In this document: piece by piece, positions 10,111 to 19,704 of the stretch
Position numbering within the stretch: position 1 is the stretch's first letter
How the letters are laid out: every line of letters begins with the position of its first letter
Assembly (NCBI GenBank): GCA_009773635.1
Contig: WSYC01000002.1
Location: forward strand, 1-64,000
Source of the DNA: Beijerinckiaceae bacterium
Lineage (GTDB): Bacteria > Pseudomonadota > Alphaproteobacteria > Rhizobiales > Beijerinckiaceae
Direction of reading: 5' to 3'
DNA: 64,000 nucleotides
The notes under the pieces: model-generated
What the model was told of the DNA's origin: nothing
Seen by the model: the letters and a program-made list of their open reading frames with translations, nothing else
The model's database searches: none
Program-made: the position numbers and the translations under genes

Positions 10111-11466
10111 ATGATCACCCGCCGCGCGTTTTCTGCCGGGACAGTCGCCGCACCCGCCGTTCTGGGCCTGAACGGCCGTGCCGAAGCGCAATCGAGCATC
10201 GATATCGCGATCATCGGCGCGGGGGCCGCGGGGCTGATGGCCGGGCACCGGGCGCGCGAAAAAGGCTTCAAGGCGCGGATTTTCGAGGCACGCTCCCGCG
10301 TTGGCGGCCGGATATTCACCGATGATTCGCTGGGCGCGGGCTATGAGGCCGGCGCGTTCTACATCCATTTCGCCGAACGCAACCCCTGGCGCGAGGTCGC
10401 CGAGGCGCAGAAGGTGCCGCTTGTCGACGACAATACGCTTTGGGGCGGGTTCAACGTCTTCCGTGAGGGCAAGCCGATCCCGCCCGAAGAGCGCAGTCGA
10501 CGGCGCGGCGCCTTCGGGCAGCTGTCCGCGGCAGTCGAGCAGCAGGGAGGCGGGGGGGATTTTTCCTTCGAGGAAGCCGCGCGGCGGCTTGCGCCCGACC
10601 TCGTCGAGGCCGCACAAAGCCTGACGCTGCTCTCGCTCGGCGAAGACCCGGACAAGGTCTCGATCCGCGATTACCAGCAGCTTGATTCGGGTGATGATCT
10701 CGTGGTGCCCTCGGGCTATGGCCACCTCGCGGAACGTTATGCGCAGGGGCTCGATATCCGGCTCAACACGCCGGTAACGGCGATCGATGCGCGTGCGGAT
10801 GCGCTCCGCATCACCACCGCTGCCGGCGATGTTCTGGCGCGGGCGGTGATCGTCACCGTGCCGGTTGGCGTGCTGCAACGTGAGGCGATCCGCTTCGCGC
10901 CAGCGCTGCCGCCGGCCACGCTTGGCGCGATCAATGGGCTCGGCATGGGTGCGCTGACGAAGGTGGCGCTGAAGTTCGATGGCAATCGCTTCGGCCAGTC
11001 ACCGTGGACGCAATTCTTCGATCAGGGCGGCGCGGCGGACAAGGGGCGACCCGATGATCTCGTGAATTTCGAGTTCTGGCCTTTTGACCGCAACATCGTT
11101 GTCGCGATGTTCGGCGGCAATTATGCCCGCGCGCTGGCGGCGAAGGGCGAGAGGGCAGCTGTCGAGACCATTCTGGCGCGGCTGGCGGCCATTATCGGTC
11201 CTGATGTACGGAAGGCTTTCGGTGGCGGGCGGCTCGCTGGTTGGAGCGCAGACCCGTTTGCTGCGGGCAGCTACTCCATCGCCAGGCCAGGCGAGGCGGC
11301 GGCGCGTGCGGCGCTTGAAGCCCCCGTTCACGGACGGATCTATTTCGCGGGTGAGGCCAATGCCGGCTCGGCCTCGATGACAGCCGGCGGGGCTTCGCTC
11401 GCGGGGCGGCGCGCGGTGGACGAGATTATCCGCGGTTTTGCCGCAGGAGGACGCAAGGGGATCTGA
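10111..11466 (+). CDS. Flavin-containing amine oxidase, Tat-exported
   Basis: An FAD-dependent oxidoreductase of the monoamine oxidase family. The N-terminus has a twin-arginine signal (MITRRAFSAG, then a short hydrophobic stretch ending AEAQ). The dinucleotide-binding GAGAAGLMAG and the RVGGRIFTDD motif follow. Near the C-terminus GRIYFAGEANAG is the usual FAD-contacting segment. Export by Tat after folding with FAD would place it in the periplasm. Substrate unknown. Confidence 0.85.
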   Translation: MITRRAFSAGTVAAPAVLGLNGRAEAQSSIDIAIIGAGAAGLMAGHRAREKGFKARIFEARSRVGGRIFTDDSLGAGYEAGAFYIHFAERNPWREVAEAQKVPLVDDNTLWGGFNVFREGKPIPPEERSRRRGAFGQLSAAVEQQGGGGDFSFEEAARRLAPDLVEAAQSLTLLSLGEDPDKVSIRDYQQLDSGDDLVVPSGYGHLAERYAQGLDIRLNTPVTAIDARADALRITTAAGDVLARAVIVTVPVGVLQREAIRFAPALPPATLGAINGLGMGALTKVALKFDGNRFGQSPWTQFFDQGGAADKGRPDDLVNFEFWPFDRNIVVAMFGGNYARALAAKGERAAVETILARLAAIIGPDVRKAFGGGRLAGWSADPFAAGSYSIARPGEAAARAALEAPVHGRIYFAGEANAGSASMTAGGASLAGRRAVDEIIRGFAAGGRKGI

Positions 11467-11583
11467 GGGCGCAACTGGCAAACCGGCTCTTGATGCGATT
11501 CGATTTTTTAACGCGGTCAGATGTCTAGTAGGCGGGAATTCTAAACCATCCTGCGGGGTCAGATGTCCGGTTGCCAGCCATCC

Positions 11584-12390
11584 ATGTCGCGGCAGAAAAT
11601 CCTTGTTTTCGATTCCGGGCTTGGCGGCCTGACGGTCTATCGCGCCGTGCGCGCGCTCCGGCCCGATGCGGATTACCTCTATCTCGGGGATGATGCGCTG
11701 TTCCCCTACGGCCGCCTCGCGCCGGAGGTGCTGATCGCACGCGTCAACGCGGTGATCGGGGCCGCGATGGCGCAATTTCCTGCCGGTTGCATCGTGATCG
11801 CCTGCAACACCGCTTCGACATTGGTGCTGCCGGAATTGCGGGCGCGTTTTTCCATCCCCATCGTCGGCACCGTTCCGGCCGTCAAGCCGGCTGCGGCCAT
11901 GACGGCGAGCGGGGTGGTGTCGGTGCTGGCAACGCCCGGCACGGTCAGCCGGGATTACACGCAGGATCTCATCCGCGAGTTTGCCGGTGGCGTCCGGGTG
12001 ACGCTCGTCGGCTCGAAGGCGCTGGCCGGCCTTGCCGAGCGGGCGCTTCGGGGCGAGGCCGTCGACGACGCCGCGATCGGTGCGGAAATCGCGCCATGCT
12101 TTGTCGAGGATGGCGATCGCCGGACCGATGTCGTCGTGCTCGCCTGCACGCATTATCCGCTGCTGCTGGACCGGCTGAATGCGCTGGCGCCCTGGCCGGT
12201 CAAGTGGGTCGACCCGGCTCCGGCCATCGCGCGGCGCGTGGTGCAGGTGCTCGGCGAGATCAGGAGCGAGGGCGAGGGGAGCGCCCGCGCGACTTTCACC
12301 GCCGGAACGCCGCAGGAGCCGAACCTCGTTCGGGCGCTGGCAGCGGATGGATTGAGCGAGGCCGGCGTGCGATTGCCGCCTGCCGGTTGA
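11584..12390 (+). CDS. murI: Glutamate racemase
   Basis: Makes D-glutamate for peptidoglycan. The N-terminal FDSGLGGLTV and the two catalytic-cysteine motifs, ACNTAST (about residue 75) and ACTHYPLL (about 190), are intact. The ATG at 11584 gives 268 residues, typical for MurI; the frame extends seven codons upstream without support. Confidence 0.92.
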   Translation: MSRQKILVFDSGLGGLTVYRAVRALRPDADYLYLGDDALFPYGRLAPEVLIARVNAVIGAAMAQFPAGCIVIACNTASTLVLPELRARFSIPIVGTVPAVKPAAAMTASGVVSVLATPGTVSRDYTQDLIREFAGGVRVTLVGSKALAGLAERALRGEAVDDAAIGAEIAPCFVEDGDRRTDVVVLACTHYPLLLDRLNALAPWPVKWVDPAPAIARRVVQVLGEIRSEGEGSARATFTAGTPQEPNLVRALAADGLSEAGVRLPPAG

Positions 12391-12417
12391 GCCCGCCCGG
12401 GTGAAGGGAGGACGCAC

Positions 12418-14100
12418 TCAGGCGGCTTCGAGCGAAGCCAGGAACGTGTCGAGTTCGACCCTGAGCATCTCGGACTGATCCGAGAGCTCGTCCGCGGCGG
12501 AAAGAACCTGCGCGGCAGCCGCGCTGGATTCCTGCACGGCGCGGCTGACGCTGCTGAAATTCTCCGTGATCGTATCCGCGCCGGCCGAGACCTGCTGGAC
12601 GCTTGTGGCCATCGCGCGGGTTGCCTCGGCCTGCCGGGTCACGGCATCGTCGATCTTCCCGGCGGCATCGGCAACCGAGCGGATTGTGGTGCTGATCCGG
12701 TCGATGGCCTTCCCGGCGCTCTGTGTCGAGGACTGGATCGTCGCGATCTGGGAGGAGATGTCGGCGGTCGCGCGGGCGGTCTGCTCGGCGAGCATCTTGA
12801 CCTCCTGCGCGACCACGGCGAAGCCCTTGCCCGCGTCTCCGGCGCGCGCGGCCTCGATCGTGGCGTTCAGCGCCAGGAGATTGGTCTGGCTGGCGATGTT
12901 CGAGATCATGCCGACGATGCTGCCGATTTTCTCGGCGGCGGTGGTCAGCTCATCGATCTGCGCGGTCGTTTCCTCCGCCTCGCGGACGGCCTGGGTTGAA
13001 GCCTGGCTCGAATGATCCACATCGGCCTGGATTTGTCCGACGAACTGCGCGAGCTCTTCCGCGTTCTCGGCGACGGTGCGGATGGAAATCGTCGTTTCTT
13101 CGGTTGCCGCTGCCACGTTGGCGGATTGACTGCTGGTCTCCTCGGCGGCGTCGGTCAGCGTGGCGGCGGTGGCCTGAAGTTCGGTGGCAGCGGTGGCAAC
13201 CGTCATCACGATCGAGCCGACCGAGTTGCGGAAGGCCTTGACGAGCGTCGTCATCTCCGTCCTGCGTTGCGCTTCGGCCTGCCCTTTTGCGGTCGCTGCT
13301 TCCGCCTCCAGCTGCCGGGTCCGGGCCATGTTTGCCTGGAACACATCGACCGCGCCGGCCATCCGGCCGATCTCGTCCGTGCGGCCAAGATGGGGCACGA
13401 AGACATCGATCTTGCCGCCCGCGAGTTCGATCATCGCATGGGTCACGCCGGTGATCGGGCGGGCAATGCGGAATACGATAAACAGCACGGTTACGAGGGC
13501 GATCACGAGTCCGATGCCGATGCCGGTGACCAGCTGCGCATTCGCGGTGGAATAGGCGGAGTCGGCATCGCGCAAGGCCTGCTTCGAGCCATCGCGGTTG
13601 ATATCGACGAGCTTTTCGAGAGTCTTCGCCATTTTCTCGAACAGCTTCTTCATCTCGCTGTTGAGGGCGCCCACGCCGTTGCCAAGCGCACCAAGCCGCG
13701 ATTCCTTGAGGAGCTGATTGTGGAGATCGACGTAGATCAGCCAGTCCTTCGAGAAGGCGTCGTAATTCTCGAACTCTTCCTTTTGCGACCGCAAGGCCTC
13801 GTAGTCCTTCCGGGCCTTGTCGATATCGTTCAGCCAGAGCGACATCTGCTTTTCGAGATCGTCCATTTCCTGGGCATCGTTGGCGAGGCCGTGCAGCAGC
13901 TCCAGGGTGCGCCAGTCCGCGACCCGCTCCTTGAGCGTATGGACCGCGTCGATCGACGGCAGCATCTTGCGCGTGATCTCGTGCGTGCGGGTGTTGAGCG
14001 TATTCAAGCCGAAGAAGGCGAGGATGCCGATGGCTGAAATCGTGGCGGAGAGCAGGAGAACAGCGCCAATAAGGGCGGCTTGCAGCGACCGGCGGGTCAT
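12418..14100 (-). CDS. Methyl-accepting chemotaxis protein
   Basis: A membrane chemoreceptor: first helix near residues 8-30, a periplasmic four-helix-bundle-like domain (about 35-185), second helix near 190-212 running into a HAMP domain, then the cytoplasmic signalling domain. The hairpin-tip region [16 protein letters not shown] is conserved. The ATG at 14100 ([10 protein letters not shown]) gives 560 residues. The open frame continues far upstream to 14454 but that part is non-coding leader of the divergent rpsD. No CheW-docking pentapeptide is seen at the C-terminus. Confidence 0.92.
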   Translation of the reverse strand: MTRRSLQAALIGAVLLLSATISAIGILAFFGLNTLNTRTHEITRKMLPSIDAVHTLKERVADWRTLELLHGLANDAQEMDDLEKQMSLWLNDIDKARKDYEALRSQKEEFENYDAFSKDWLIYVDLHNQLLKESRLGALGNGVGALNSEMKKLFEKMAKTLEKLVDINRDGSKQALRDADSAYSTANAQLVTGIGIGLVIALVTVLFIVFRIARPITGVTHAMIELAGGKIDVFVPHLGRTDEIGRMAGAVDVFQANMARTRQLEAEAATAKGQAEAQRRTEMTTLVKAFRNSVGSIVMTVATAATELQATAATLTDAAEETSSQSANVAAATEETTISIRTVAENAEELAQFVGQIQADVDHSSQASTQAVREAEETTAQIDELTTAAEKIGSIVGMISNIASQTNLLALNATIEAARAGDAGKGFAVVAQEVKMLAEQTARATADISSQIATIQSSTQSAGKAIDRISTTIRSVADAAGKIDDAVTRQAEATRAMATSVQQVSAGADTITENFSSVSRAVQESSAAAAQVLSAADELSDQSEMLRVELDTFLASLEAA

Positions 14101-14507
14101 TTTGAAATCCCATAAATTGCAATCACGACGGACAATGCGGGGATTAGTTTGCTTTTTAGTAAATTGCCGCAGGAAAATATACAACCTGAGCGTGTTTGTA
14201 TGGCGAAAAATATCGAAATTCGAGCAACGCGCCGGCTGTTGTTGACCTTTCCCCCCGACCCATGTATTGCCGCCACTTCCGTGCGGGTTGCCCGCCCGGA
14301 GCATGCACCCGTGTCGCGTTCCGGGGCTTTCGGGCCGGGAACTGCGACTGTCGCGCCGCTTCGGCGAAAGGAGGGGTGTTCCAAGCCCAGGGCATTTCCG
14401 AGAGGATGTCCCGAACCCGTTACCGGGCCGGCTGGAACGCGATGGGAAGGGCACCGGCTCTCTGCCGGGGCGCCATCGTATTCCTCTGGCCCTTCAAGGA
14501 GTCAGAG
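14101..14507. promoter_or_regulatory. Divergent MCP/rpsD intergenic region with rpsD promoter and long leader
   Basis: A 407-bp gap. A good sigma-70-type promoter for rpsD is visible: TTGACC at 14242-14247, a 17-bp spacer and TATTGC at 14265-14270. Transcription from it would leave a leader of about 230 nt, GC-rich with several possible hairpins, ending in an AAGGAG (14496-14501). The AT-richer part near 14100-14220 probably carries the MCP promoter. No small gene is convincing here. Confidence 0.5.
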
Positions 14508-15125
14508 ATGACCAAGCGTCACGAAGCCAAATACAAGATCGATCGCCGCATGGGCGAGAATATCTGGGGTCGCCCGAAGTCCCCGGTCAACAAGCGTGAA
14601 TACGGCCCGGGCCAGCACGGCCAGCGCCGCAAGGGCAAGATGTCGGACTTCGGCACCCAGCTCCGCGCCAAGCAGAAGCTCAAGGGCTATTACGGCTCGA
14701 TTTCGGAAAAGCAGTTCCGCCGTTACTACGCTGAAGCCGTCCGCATGAAGGGCGACGCCGGCGAGAACCTGATCGGCCTGCTCGAGCGTCGCCTTGATGC
14801 GGTTGTCTACCGCGCCAAGTTCGTCCCGACCGTGTTCGCCGCGCGCCAGTTCGTCAGCCACGGCCACGTCAAGGTCAACGGCAAGCGCGTCAACATCCCG
14901 AGCTACTCGGTGAAGGTTGGCGATGTCGTCGAGGTCAAGGAAGCCTCGAAGCAGATGACGCTGGTTCTCGAAGCCGCCGGCCTTGCCGAGCGTGACGTGC
15001 CGGACTTCCTCGAAGTGGATCACGGCAAGATGGCCTCGAAGTTCGCCCGCATTCCGGGCCTCGCAGATGTGCCCTATCCGGTGCAGATGGAACCGAACCT
15101 CGTCATCGAATTCTATTCGCGCTGA
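14508..15125 (+). CDS. rpsD: 30S ribosomal protein S4
   Basis: Primary 16S rRNA-binding protein that nucleates 30S assembly. The N-terminal [20 protein letters not shown] is the alphaproteobacterial S4 start, and the S4 RNA-binding domain ([18 protein letters not shown]...[12 protein letters not shown]) is at about residues 95-160. ATG at 14508 with AAGGAG six bases upstream. 205 residues. Monocistronic, with its own promoter and terminator. Confidence 0.97.
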   Translation: MTKRHEAKYKIDRRMGENIWGRPKSPVNKREYGPGQHGQRRKGKMSDFGTQLRAKQKLKGYYGSISEKQFRRYYAEAVRMKGDAGENLIGLLERRLDAVVYRAKFVPTVFAARQFVSHGHVKVNGKRVNIPSYSVKVGDVVEVKEASKQMTLVLEAAGLAERDVPDFLEVDHGKMASKFARIPGLADVPYPVQMEPNLVIEFYSR

Positions 15126-15150
15126 TTTGCCGTTAGCGAAGCAATGCCAA

Positions 15151-15175
15151 AGGCCGCCTCCGGGCGGCCTTTTTT
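15151..15175 (+). terminator. Intrinsic terminator of rpsD
   Basis: An 8-bp perfect stem, AGGCCGCC (15151-15158) with GGCGGCCT (15163-15170), and a four-base loop, followed by a run of T. It lies 25 bp after the rpsD stop. Confidence 0.92.
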
Positions 15176-15204
15176 GTTTCGGGCAGCATCGATAGGCTGG
15201 CGGG

Positions 15205-15939
15205 ATGATCACCTACGCCACCGATTCCGATATGGACTATGCTGCCGCCCGGACGCACCTTGCACCGGGGGCGACCCTCCGTCTCGATGAAGCCTATCGT
15301 CTGGCGCATCTGCCGCTGGTTGCGCCCGGTCACCCCGATGTCATTGCGGTGGGAAACGGCTACCACATGGGTGTGCATGCACCCGGCTATTCGCTGGTTC
15401 TGCCCATCGATGCCGCGGCATTGGCGGCGGATGAACAGTACTGTGCGCTGGAGGCGGCACTGCGCAGCGCGCCCTTTGCAGGCAAAATCGCCTGGAGTCT
15501 CCTGCCGAAGCGCGCCGACAGGCTGCATGCCACGATTTGCGGCAACCTCGCTGTGGAGGAGGAGCGGTTGCCGACAGCGGCACGGGATGCTCTGCGCCGG
15601 TTCGGTGCGATCCCGTTCGAGGTCCGCGGGCTATTTTCCGGCAATCGCAACATCGGAAGGCTCTATCTGGCTGTGTACCCCGAAATGCGTGAGGGCGAGC
15701 AGGCTTTCGCCGGGGTTCAACGCGTGCTCGGGCGGGTGCCGAATGCGATGGCGCTCATAGGGATGTTCAATTTCACTGACCATCTCGATGCGCGTGAGAC
15801 AGTGGCGCTGGCCGCTCTGCAGGCGCGCTTCGAGCGCACGCTGTTCCTGCGCGGTGTGGCAGATCGCCTCGCGGTCCTGCGCTCGGCGGATGATCTGGTG
15901 CTTGATGCCGCCTTCACGGACAACGTCGCGCTCGCCTGA
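15205..15939 (+). CDS. Hypothetical protein, 244 residues
   Basis: Not recognised. A soluble mixed alpha/beta sequence with a single HAT triad (RLHATICGNLA, about residue 110). This recalls 2H phosphoesterases, but no second HxT/S motif is visible, so that assignment is not supported. It starts 30 bp after the rpsD terminator. Codon use matches the backbone. Confidence 0.65.
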   Translation: MITYATDSDMDYAAARTHLAPGATLRLDEAYRLAHLPLVAPGHPDVIAVGNGYHMGVHAPGYSLVLPIDAAALAADEQYCALEAALRSAPFAGKIAWSLLPKRADRLHATICGNLAVEEERLPTAARDALRRFGAIPFEVRGLFSGNRNIGRLYLAVYPEMREGEQAFAGVQRVLGRVPNAMALIGMFNFTDHLDARETVALAALQARFERTLFLRGVADRLAVLRSADDLVLDAAFTDNVALA

Positions 15940-16091
15940 GCGGCATGCCGGCCGCTTGCCAGAGCCGACAACGATCAAATCGACCCATGTCCTTGCGCGG
16001 GATCAAAGCCAGCCTGCGTGAATGAGGATTAGCCTTCGCGCACCTTCTCCTGATGACCGGCGCTGGGCCGGGTCGAACTGCGGGGGTTTCT

Positions 16092-16295
16092 ATGGCTAAA
16101 CTTGCAGTCCTTATTCACGTCATACTTGCGACGTCTATCGTCGGCGCTCTCGTTGTTGCCATCGTCAGCGTTCCTTCGCTTGCCGATCAGGGTAAGCAGC
16201 TCATACCGCTGGCGGCATTGGTTGGCTTTGTCGCTGCCATTCCGCTCAGTATCTGGATTTCCCGCCGCATCCTTGAACAGACGCGTGGTGCCTGA
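16092..16295 (+). CDS. Small two-helix membrane protein ('CTP synthetase' misannotation family)
   Basis: A 67-residue protein, MAKLAVLIHV onward, with two transmembrane helices separated by a short polar loop and an Arg-rich C-terminus (SRRILEQTRG). Proteins of this pattern are common in Rhizobiales and are often mislabelled 'CTP synthetase', although they have no such domain. Start at the ATG at 16092, just before the first helix; the frame extends 13 codons upstream. Confidence 0.65.
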   Translation: MAKLAVLIHVILATSIVGALVVAIVSVPSLADQGKQLIPLAALVGFVAAIPLSIWISRRILEQTRGA

Positions 16296-16381
16296 GGCGC
16301 ACCTTCCCCGGAGCTGCTGCCCTTTCAGATATTCATTTTCTGCGATATGACCTCAGAAGTCATACGCGGGGAGTTTCTGAC

Positions 16382-17338
16382 ATGAGCGGCAGGGCCATTG
16401 GCGACCACAGCGTTTTGCGGCGGGCTTTTCTTTCAAGGCGGGCCTTTCTGGGCTCGGCGGCGGCCTTGGTCGTCGCCGGTGGCGCGGTTCGTTCCGCGCG
16501 CGCAATCGAGGTTGCGGCTCTCGGCGCACGGAAGATCCATGTCATCTCCGATGGCGGTTTTGTGATGCCGGTGTCGATGCTGGCGCGAGACGTTGCGCCG
16601 GAGGCGGTGACGACGCTGCTCAAGGCCGAGGGACTGCCGACCGACATCAACACCATGGTCCTCAACGTCACGCTGATTCAGGACGGCGAGGACTGGACGA
16701 TCATCGACGCCGGATCGGGCGCGAATTTCCTGCCCGGCTCCGGCAAGCTCGCGACCAACCTTGATTACGCCGGCATCCCGCGCGAGGCGGTCAAGCGTGT
16801 GATTTTCACGCATGCGCACCCGGATCATCTCTGGGGCGCGATCGACGATTTCGACAGCGATCTCTTCCCGAACGCCAGCTACATGATCTCGGAAGCCGAA
16901 TGGGCGTTCTGGACCGCGCCCGATGTGTTCTCGAAACTGCCGGAGGACCGGCATTTCTTCGCCGCCGGGGCGCAGCGCATCCTCAAGGCAATCGGGGACA
17001 AGACGGTGCGGATCAAGCCGGGGCAGGAGGTCGCACCAGGCATTCTGGCGATCGATACAGCCGGTCATACACCGGGTCACCTTGCATTCGAGGTCGCGGG
17101 GGGCGGCTCGAGCCTCGTCGTGCTCGGCGATGCCCTCACCCACAGGGCGATCTCGTTCCAGCATCCCGAATGGAAATCCGGCTCGGATCAGGATGCCGAT
17201 AGGGGGGCTGCGACGCGCAGGATGTTGCTCGACCGACTGGTGGCCGACAGGCTGCCCTTCATCGGCTATCATCTGCCGTCACCCGGCCTCGGCCGTGCAG
17301 AAAAGGCGGGCGCCGCCTACCGTCTGGTGACGGCCTGA
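16382..17338 (+). CDS. MBL-fold metallo-hydrolase with Tat signal
   Basis: The N-terminus carries a twin-arginine signal (SRRAFLGSAAALVVAGG). The metallo-beta-lactamase motif THAHPDH (HxHxDH) follows at about residue 142, then further metal ligands in TAGHTPGH and VLGDAL. This is a two-metal hydrolase of the lactonase-like group, probably periplasmic. Substrate unknown; an acyl-homoserine-lactone-type ester is one possibility from the family only. Confidence 0.82.
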   Translation: MSGRAIGDHSVLRRAFLSRRAFLGSAAALVVAGGAVRSARAIEVAALGARKIHVISDGGFVMPVSMLARDVAPEAVTTLLKAEGLPTDINTMVLNVTLIQDGEDWTIIDAGSGANFLPGSGKLATNLDYAGIPREAVKRVIFTHAHPDHLWGAIDDFDSDLFPNASYMISEAEWAFWTAPDVFSKLPEDRHFFAAGAQRILKAIGDKTVRIKPGQEVAPGILAIDTAGHTPGHLAFEVAGGGSSLVVLGDALTHRAISFQHPEWKSGSDQDADRGAATRRMLLDRLVADRLPFIGYHLPSPGLGRAEKAGAAYRLVTA

Positions 17339-17344
17339 AGCGGG

Positions 17345-17905
17345 TCAGCTCACCGACAGCTGCTTCATAAAGCTGGCAAAGCGCAAGAGGCCCTCGGGCC
17401 ACGGCCCGTGGCCCGAGTCGGCATTGATATGCCCAGCCTCGCCGGCATCAACCAGCACGGAGCCCCAGGCGTTGGCATGGTCCGCCGCGACCTCGAAATC
17501 GCAGTAGGGGTCGTTCGTGCTGGCGACCAGCAGCGAGGGGAACGGGAGGGGATCGCGCGGGAGCGGCGCGAAATCGTGGCTCACACCCGGCAGCAGCTCC
17601 TCGCGGTTCCAATCCGAGAGCCCGACGAGAAATCCGCCAATCACCTTGCCCGGCAAGAACAGCGGCGCGGCATGCGGGATCGCGGCGGTACCGATCGAGT
17701 GTGAGACGACGACAACCGGCTTTTCCGCCGTGTTGACGGCTTCGGCAATCGCGCCCGCCCATTGAGCACGGTTTGCGCGGTGCCAGTCCGGCTGCCAAAC
17801 CCGCCGCGCCGTCGAGAGCTTCTGCTCCCAGCGGGTCTGCCAATGGTCCGGCCCGGAATTGCCGAACCCGGGCACGAAAAGGATGGTGGCGTCTGAGAGC
17901 TTCAT
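17345..17905 (-). CDS. RBBP9/YdeN-family alpha/beta hydrolase
   Basis: A small serine hydrolase. FVPGFGNSGPDHWQTRWE at the N-terminus is the family hallmark. The nucleophile is in SHSIG (about residue 70), the Asp in ASTNDPYC (about 131) and the His in EAGHIN (about 158). The start codon overlaps the stop of the preceding AT-rich gene (ATGA), and AGGAAG just upstream serves as ribosome-binding site. The physiological ester is unknown. Confidence 0.85.
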   Translation of the reverse strand: MKLSDATILFVPGFGNSGPDHWQTRWEQKLSTARRVWQPDWHRANRAQWAGAIAEAVNTAEKPVVVVSHSIGTAAIPHAAPLFLPGKVIGGFLVGLSDWNREELLPGVSHDFAPLPRDPLPFPSLLVASTNDPYCDFEVAADHANAWGSVLVDAGEAGHINADSGHGPWPEGLLRFASFMKQLSVS

Positions 17906-18644
17906 ATGCTGCTCTTCCTCAGAAATATAGGTATCGTATGTTGGCCCGGTATGCCGTATGATGACTCATTCGGGAATACTTTCGTTCTATTGTTGAAAAG
18001 TCCGTATTGATCGAATAGTTGTATAACTAGATCACTATGAAATCGAGATATTTCGGTTGAAGTCTCATTGTAGAATTTCCAGAGCTTATCGGATCCATCT
18101 TGCAAATTCATCAACCCGACCGAATATGCAATGTTTGACTCTATTATTTCTTCTGCGAATGTATATGCAATATGTCCCTGTTTTGATCCAATAACAAAAT
18201 TTAATTCTTGTTTTTTGAAATGTTATTAACCATTTTCAGCATCTCAGCTTCGTCAAAGTGGAACGAGATCTTATTGCGTATTCTCTCTGCGGCTGGCACT
18301 TTTGAAATTAAATTTGCAATTACAATGTATTTATTTCTAAATTTGTCAGACAAATTTGGAAATGTTCTTCTTATTTTATTTAAATATTTCCATGTCATGA
18401 TGTTGAACTCAAATATTGAACTTATTGAATACCTTAGCAATATTAATTGTCGTATAATTATAAAGGACCGCTCCGGTTGATTTTTGGCGAGTTCAGCATT
18501 TTCAAGACCATGGAATACTCTTGGAAAATTCAAGTGATTGCAGGCGTGTGAACTCGCAATCAAATAGCCGAGGTGGTCAGTATGAATTTTCCTTAATGAA
18601 TCAACAGAAAAATTGATTAGAGTAAATTCATCTTTCTCTTTCAC
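17902..18644 (-). CDS. AT-rich orphan gene in two frames, joined by a slippery A AAA AAC heptamer
   Basis: Frame 0 runs from a GTG at 18644 to a TAA at 18201 (147 codons). Frame -1 is open from there to the TGA at 17902. The switch coincides with an in-frame xxA AAA AAC heptamer (18216-18210), a classic -1 frameshift site, three codons before the frame-0 stop. Slippage would give about 247 residues. The alternative is a pseudogene or sequencing error from loss of one A. The protein is not recognised; RIRNKISFHFD in the first half resembles motifs in small HEPN-like families. GC content is far below the neighbours, yet the start overlaps the upstream stop (GTGA) and the stop overlaps the downstream start (ATGA). 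Confidence 0.55.
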
Positions 18645-19639
18645 TGGTGATCTTTCGCGATTGTTTCGAGAATGGCCGGCAGGGCTGCCCGGTCGAGCGC
18701 AAGTCCGACATGATCGACCCCCGGAACCACCCTGAGATCGAGCTTCGGGTTCACACCTGCAAGGGCTTCGCGCATCAATTTTTCGTTGAAGAGCTCATCC
18801 TTTTCGCCGATCAGCACGTGGACCGGCGCGCTGGTCTTGCCGAGCGAACGCTTGTAGCTCAGCGGCATCAAGGACGCATAGAGGCGGAATGTGTAAGCGG
18901 CGGTCTGGATGCGGCCAGAATTTGGCGGCACCGCAAAGCGGATCGCCTCCAGCGCGTTCAGCCCACTGAAACCGAGGAAATTCAGGATCGTCAACCCGAC
19001 GATGCGCGGCACATGGGCTGCGGCCCAGCGACCCGAATCCGCCGAACGGATGGTCGGTGATTCCGGCCCGAGTGCTGGCGCGAGCAGGACCAGAGCGTCG
19101 GGCTGGAGGACCGGATAAGCCCCGGCAAAGCGGATCAGAAATCCGCCGCCGAGCGAAAAGCCGAGAAGCGTCAGCTTGTGGTCCGGGTTTTCCGCCCGCG
19201 CGGCGAGGATGAGGCTCATCAGGTCCATGTCCGGCTGGCCGATGAAATCGACATCCCCGCGCCGACCTGTATCGCCATGGCCGCGCAAATCCGGCACATA
19301 GACGATCTGCCCGGCCGCAGCGAGTTCCTTCGCGAGCGGGTGCAGGCTGGCACCGAGCCCGCTCGAACCATGGATGGCAATGGTGATGCCCGAGGAATTT
19401 TTGCCCGCAGCCTTCTCGCCCTTCACGCCCGCGTCATAGCGGCGATAGGCGATGGGTGAGCCGTGCTTGACCTCAAGCTTGCGGATCGGCGGCAGATCGG
19501 AGAAATCGACCGCCGCGAAAGGCGCGCTGATCGAGGTCAGCTCGGGCGGTGCCGGTGATGTCCCGAAGCCGATCGCCCAGCCGAGGCCCGCCCCCGCGAG
19601 CGCGAGGAGGGCGATCAGGATTTTGGGCAGGTGGCGCAT
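18641..19639 (-). CDS. Membrane-anchored alpha/beta hydrolase
   Basis: A 332-residue serine hydrolase with an N-terminal signal anchor (about residues 5-25). IAIHGSSGLG forms the oxyanion loop, GFSLGGG carries the nucleophile, and IGEKDELF and GVDHVGL are the Asp and His regions. The fold recalls monoacylglycerol lipase-type enzymes. It follows purB by 65 bp; that gap contains one of the dispersed hairpin elements. Confidence 0.8.
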   Translation of the reverse strand: MRHLPKILIALLALAGAGLGWAIGFGTSPAPPELTSISAPFAAVDFSDLPPIRKLEVKHGSPIAYRRYDAGVKGEKAAGKNSSGITIAIHGSSGLGASLHPLAKELAAAGQIVYVPDLRGHGDTGRRGDVDFIGQPDMDLMSLILAARAENPDHKLTLLGFSLGGGFLIRFAGAYPVLQPDALVLLAPALGPESPTIRSADSGRWAAAHVPRIVGLTILNFLGFSGLNALEAIRFAVPPNSGRIQTAAYTFRLYASLMPLSYKRSLGKTSAPVHVLIGEKDELFNEKLMREALAGVNPKLDLRVVPGVDHVGLALDRAALPAILETIAKDHQ

Positions 19640-19659
19640 GGGATCATTTCTCGATTATC

Positions 19660-19703
19660 GCATTTTCTTCACGCGAACCGGCATCCACTTCGCTTGAAAA
19701 CGC
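19660..19703. repeat. Dispersed 44-nt hairpin element, copy A
   Basis: Arms GCATTTTC (19660-19667) and GAAAACGC (19696-19703) pair at 7 of 8 positions around the conserved 28-nt core. It fills most of the gap between purB and the following hydrolase gene. Confidence 0.85.
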
Positions 19704-19704
19704 T

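Noticed and set aside
10999-12417. Minus-strand open frame of 472 codons opposite murI and the amine oxidase
   Set aside because: Shadow across two conserved genes on the other strand.
15205-15939. 2H phosphoesterase assignment for the 244-residue protein
   Set aside because: Only one HxT triad is visible; the required second one is missing.
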